Positions 61,035 to 64,000 of a stretch of DNA of 64,000 bases are shown here, in pieces. Positions within the stretch are counted from its first letter, which is position 1. Each line of letters starts with the position of its first letter. A program made the position numbers and the translations under genes. This DNA comes from an uncultured Ulvibacter sp. (GTDB lineage: Bacteria; Bacteroidota; Bacteroidia; Flavobacteriales; Flavobacteriaceae), in NCBI GenBank assembly GCA_943789105.1, contig CALSSW010000005.1, forward strand, positions 62,001 to 126,000, read 5' to 3'. Under the pieces are notes generated by a model. That model was not told where the DNA came from, did no database searches, and worked only from the letters and a program-made list of their open reading frames with translations.

Positions 61035-62012
61035 ATGAAAGCAGTTGCTCAAATAAAACTACCCATAGAAAAAGAGATGGAACTCTTTGAAAAGAAATTT
61101 TCAAATTCCATGACCTCAAAAGTTTCGTTGCTCAATAAAATAACCCATTATGTTGTCAATAGAAAGGGAAAGCAAATGCGGCCCATGTTTGTGTTTCTTA
61201 TCGCTAAGATGATTAATCAAGGTGTTGTTAATGAGAGAACCTACAGAGGCGCTTCTGTTATAGAGCTCATACACACGGCAACACTTGTGCATGATGATGT
61301 GGTTGATGATAGTGACAGAAGAAGAGGTTTTTTTTCTATCAATGCCCTTTGGAAAAACAAAATTGCCGTATTAGTGGGTGATTTTTTATTGTCAAAAGGC
61401 CTACTACTGTCTATAGATAATGATGATTTTGATTTATTGAAAATCATATCTATTGCAGTGCGTGAAATGAGCGAGGGGGAGCTACTTCAAATAGAAAAAG
61501 CAAGAAACTTAAATATAACAGAGGCTATTTACTTTGAAATTATACGTCAAAAAACAGCTACACTCATTGCGGCATGTTGTGCAATGGGAGCAAAATCTGT
61601 GTATGCAAGTGAAGAAAATGTAGAACAAATGAGAAGTTTTGGGGAGTTAATTGGTGTTGCATTTCAGATAAAAGATGATTTGTTTGATTATTCAGACCAA
61701 GCAATTGGAAAGCCAACGGGTATCGATATTAAAGAGCAAAAAATGACACTTCCTTTAATTTATGCCATTAATAATGCTTCCTCTAAAGACAAAAATTGGC
61801 TCATAAACTCAGTAAAAAACCACAACAAAGACAAAAACCGTGTCAAGCAAGTCATAGCATATGTAAAATCTCATGGTGGTCTAGATTATGCCCAGCAGCA
61901 AATGAAAGACTACCAGCAAAAAGCAATAGCTATTCTTGACACCTATCCAAGCTCGCAATATAAAGATTCATTAAAGCTTATGGTAAATTATGTTATCGAT
62001 AGGAAGAAGTAA
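61035..62012 (+). CDS. Polyprenyl synthetase (trans-isoprenyl diphosphate synthase)
   Basis: A 325-residue enzyme that extends isoprenyl diphosphates. The first Asp-rich motif is ELIHTATLVHDDVVDDSDRRRG (DDxxD, about 85-89) and the second is FQIKDDLFDYSDQAIGKPTGID (DDxxD). The residues before the first motif are small or medium-sized (IHTATL), which usually allows a long chain, so octaprenyl- or similar-length products for menaquinone are likely. It follows the sulfotransferase fusion by about 100 bp on the same strand and precedes dnaG. Chain length cannot be fixed from sequence alone. Confidence 0.92.
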   Translation: MKAVAQIKLPIEKEMELFEKKFSNSMTSKVSLLNKITHYVVNRKGKQMRPMFVFLIAKMINQGVVNERTYRGASVIELIHTATLVHDDVVDDSDRRRGFFSINALWKNKIAVLVGDFLLSKGLLLSIDNDDFDLLKIISIAVREMSEGELLQIEKARNLNITEAIYFEIIRQKTATLIAACCAMGAKSVYASEENVEQMRSFGELIGVAFQIKDDLFDYSDQAIGKPTGIDIKEQKMTLPLIYAINNASSKDKNWLINSVKNHNKDKNRVKQVIAYVKSHGGLDYAQQQMKDYQQKAIAILDTYPSSQYKDSLKLMVNYVIDRKK

Positions 62013-62099
62013 TCCTTGCTTTTTTTATACGTAAATGTGAGGTACATTTTATATATTGACATATCATTTATGTAGTTTTACAAACCGTTGCCATAACTT

Positions 62100-64000
62100 A
62101 TGATAAGTCGTTCCACCATAGATACTGTATTTGAAACTGCTCGTGTAGAGGAGGTGATTGGTGATTTTGTGCAGCTCAAAAAATCTGGAAGTAATTTTAA
62201 AGGCTTAAGCCCCTTCACAGATGAGAGAAGCCCAAGTTTTATGGTGTCCCCTGTCAAGCAAATCTGGAAAGATTTCTCTAGCGGCAAGGGTGGCAATGCC
62301 GTTACTTTTTTAATGGAGCATGAGCACTTTACCTATCCAGAGGCTATTAAATACCTTGCAAAAAAGTATGGTATTGAAATAGAAGAAATTGCCCAAACAG
62401 ATGAGCAAAAACAACAAGCAGATGCTCGTGAGAGCCTTTATTTGGTTAATGAGTATGCTACAGGCTATTTTCATAACAACCTACTAAAAACAGAACCAGG
62501 TAAGGCCATTGGGCTTTCTTATTTCAAAGAACGTGGTTTTACACAACAAACAATAGAGAAATTTAAACTAGGATACTCTTTAGATGGCTGGTCTGCCTTT
62601 ACAGATCAAGCAATCAAAAAGGGTTATAAGCTAGAATTTTTAGAACAAACAGGTTTGTCTATTGTAAAACAAGAAAAACAGTTTGACCGCTTTAAGGGAC
62701 GTGTAATGTTTCCTATTTTAAGTATGAGTGGTCGTACCCTGGGTTTTGGGGGTAGAATTTTAACAAGTGATAAAAAAGCAGCTAAGTACTTAAACTCTCC
62801 AGAGAGTGATGTGTATCACAAGAGTAAGGTGTTGTATGGTATTTATAATGCCAAGCAGAGTATTGCTAAAGAAGATAACTGTTATCTAGTTGAAGGTTAT
62901 ACAGATGTGATACAGTTTGCCCAGCGTGGTATTTCTAATGTGGTTTCCTCCTCAGGTACCGCCTTAACACCAGAGCAAATACGATTGGTTAATAGGCTCA
63001 CCCAAAACATTACTGTCTTGTTTGATGGAGATGCAGCTGGTTTAAGAGCTTCTATAAGGGGGGTTGATCTTATTCTAGAACAAGGTATGAATGTTAAGAT
63101 TTGCACCTTTCCAGAGGGTGAAGATCCAGACAGTTTTGCAAAAAACAATACCCTAGATGTATTGCAGAGCTACCTTTTAGAAAATGCAAAAGATTTTATT
63201 TCTTTCAAGGCATCTTTACTAGTCAAAGAGGCGAATAATGATCCTATTAAAAAAGCAGATACTATTAGAGACATGGTGGTAAGTATCTCTAAAATTCCAG
63301 ATACTATAAAACGGGAAGTATACATCAAAGAGTGTGCACGTATCATGGATATTAGCGAGCAAGTACTGTTTAATACCCTGGCACAGATACTGCAAAAAGA
63401 AGCCAAAGATGTTTCCAAAAAAGCGGCACCCACTCAACAAGCTTTTAATGTCATTACACCCAAAAGCCAGCCCACAACAAAGATTGATGAGCTTTTTGAA
63501 TTAGAGCGTAAAATCATAGAAATACTCTTACTCTATGGCAACTCTAAGGAAGATTTTGAAGATCTTATATTAGAGGCAAATGAGAAGGGAGAAATTTCAT
63601 TTAAACCAGAAATTAGCTCAAGTAAGGTGTTTGAAAAAATTTATCTAGACCTTCAAGATGATGAAATTGAGTTTACAAATGCAACATTTAAGGCCTTGTA
63701 TACAGAAATTATCACACAATTTAATCAAGGAAAAGACTTTCAAGTAGATACCTTTATAAATGAACTAGAGACAGAAACAGCTAGTTTGGTGTCAGATATT
63801 TTAATGGATGATGAGAGGCATGCCTTGCATGACTGGGAGCGTATGGAGATTTACGTAAAAGGAAAAGATAGTGGTGTGTCTCAAATAGTAAGTGAAACCA
63901 TACTTAATCTGCGCAGGTTTTTAATTAGCTTAAAAATTAAGGATCTTATTGATTCGCCAGTTGAAAACGGATCTTACAGTGATAGAACTGTACTTGAGAC
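62100..64000 (+). CDS. dnaG: DNA primase lacking zinc ligands, cut by window end
   Basis: The frame starts at ATG 62100 (MISRSTIDTVFETARVEEVIGDF) and is open to the end of the window (633 residues seen). The catalytic TOPRIM domain is intact: YLVEGYTDVIQFAQRG (E265), then TVLFDGDAAG (D309 and D311). The N-terminal zinc-ribbon position is changed: where DnaG normally has C-x2-H-x17-C-x2-C, this protein has S37 (GLSPF), T40 (PFTDE), D58 (WKDF) and S61 (SSGKGGN), with spacing preserved but every zinc ligand lost. The fold around it (SPSFMVSPVKQIW) is kept. I recall similar primases in other Flavobacteriaceae, so this is probably a lineage trait. The helicase-interaction domain is still in progress at the edge. 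Confidence 0.93.
   Translation, partial: MISRSTIDTVFETARVEEVIGDFVQLKKSGSNFKGLSPFTDERSPSFMVSPVKQIWKDFSSGKGGNAVTFLMEHEHFTYPEAIKYLAKKYGIEIEEIAQTDEQKQQADARESLYLVNEYATGYFHNNLLKTEPGKAIGLSYFKERGFTQQTIEKFKLGYSLDGWSAFTDQAIKKGYKLEFLEQTGLSIVKQEKQFDRFKGRVMFPILSMSGRTLGFGGRILTSDKKAAKYLNSPESDVYHKSKVLYGIYNAKQSIAKEDNCYLVEGYTDVIQFAQRGISNVVSSSGTALTPEQIRLVNRLTQNITVLFDGDAAGLRASIRGVDLILEQGMNVKICTFPEGEDPDSFAKNNTLDVLQSYLLENAKDFISFKASLLVKEANNDPIKKADTIRDMVVSISKIPDTIKREVYIKECARIMDISEQVLFNTLAQILQKEAKDVSKKAAPTQQAFNVITPKSQPTTKIDELFELERKIIEILLLYGNSKEDFEDLILEANEKGEISFKPEISSSKVFEKIYLDLQDDEIEFTNATFKALYTEIITQFNQGKDFQVDTFINELETETASLVSDILMDDERHALHDWERMEIYVKGKDSGVSQIVSETILNLRRFLISLKIKDLIDSPVENGSYSDRTVLE

Noticed and set aside
1-64000. 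tRNA, rRNA, CRISPR, insertion sequence or prophage
   Set aside because: No cloverleaf-like segments with TTC-type T arms, no regularly spaced repeats, and no transposase or integrase motifs were seen on either strand.

Overview
The window reads as a chromosomal segment of a marine member of the Flavobacteriaceae (Bacteroidota). The signs are AT-rich DNA, weak Shine-Dalgarno signals, promoters of the Bacteroidota type (TTG about 20 bp before TAnnTTTG), type IX secretion (T9SS) sorting domains and a T9SS plug protein, a Na+-translocating NQR, and typical flavobacterial families (DUF5686, GSCFA, DUF5522, GIN, DUF4136). I see no rRNA, tRNA, CRISPR array, insertion sequence or prophage. The content is mostly core metabolism.

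Layout. 1-2.3 kb: a truncated bifunctional nuclease and etfBA, divergent from pdhB (2.6 kb); the intergenic region holds a 22-bp perfect palindrome. 3.6-8.8 kb: a DUF5686 outer-membrane protein and a membrane pyrophosphatase. 8.9-15.4 kb, all on the minus strand: deoxynucleoside kinase, a secreted protein, pruA, apaG, a glutamate/cysteine-sulfinate-type decarboxylase and the T9SS plug. 15.6-23.2 kb: nqrABCDEF, a small unknown protein and apbE, which encodes the flavin transferase needed to mature NqrB and NqrC. 23.2-26.7 kb (minus): methyltransferase, DUF4136 lipoprotein, urocanase and a tiny Cys-rich protein. 26.8-29.9 kb: ACC deaminase-like enzyme, glucosaminidase-LysM lipoprotein and hemL. 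29.9-38.7 kb: a mostly minus-strand block with a sterol desaturase-like protein, lysS, a large lipoprotein, rnhB, a MerR regulator and an M23 peptidase, interrupted by plus-strand pmp3-like and lipB genes. 38.8-42.3 kb: alaS and a GSCFA protein. 42.4-44.3 kb (minus): a CIA30 protein and metK, the latter behind a candidate SAM-II-like riboswitch. 44.6-47.9 kb: OsmC, a threonine dehydratase-like enzyme, a PagL-like protein and a GIN-domain lipoprotein. 48.3-57.3 kb: DAHP synthase-chorismate mutase behind a terminator-like hairpin, rsgA-dtd-mazG-TM-aroA (aroA frameshifted), queA, a T9SS serine protease and rlmN. 57.3-64 kb: a T9SS-sorted secreted protein, a 50-aa gene overlapping a phosphodiesterase-TPR-sulfotransferase fusion, a polyprenyl synthase and dnaG, cut by the window end.

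Ion energetics are a theme: NADH oxidation pumps Na+ through NQR, while pyrophosphate hydrolysis drives a K+-dependent pump whose gate residues look like the flavobacterial H+-pumping type. The points most worth checking are the aroA frameshift, the phosphodiesterase-TPR-sulfotransferase gene with its small upstream partner, the metK leader, the hairpin in front of the DAHP synthase, the primase without zinc ligands, and the palindrome between etfB and pdhB.
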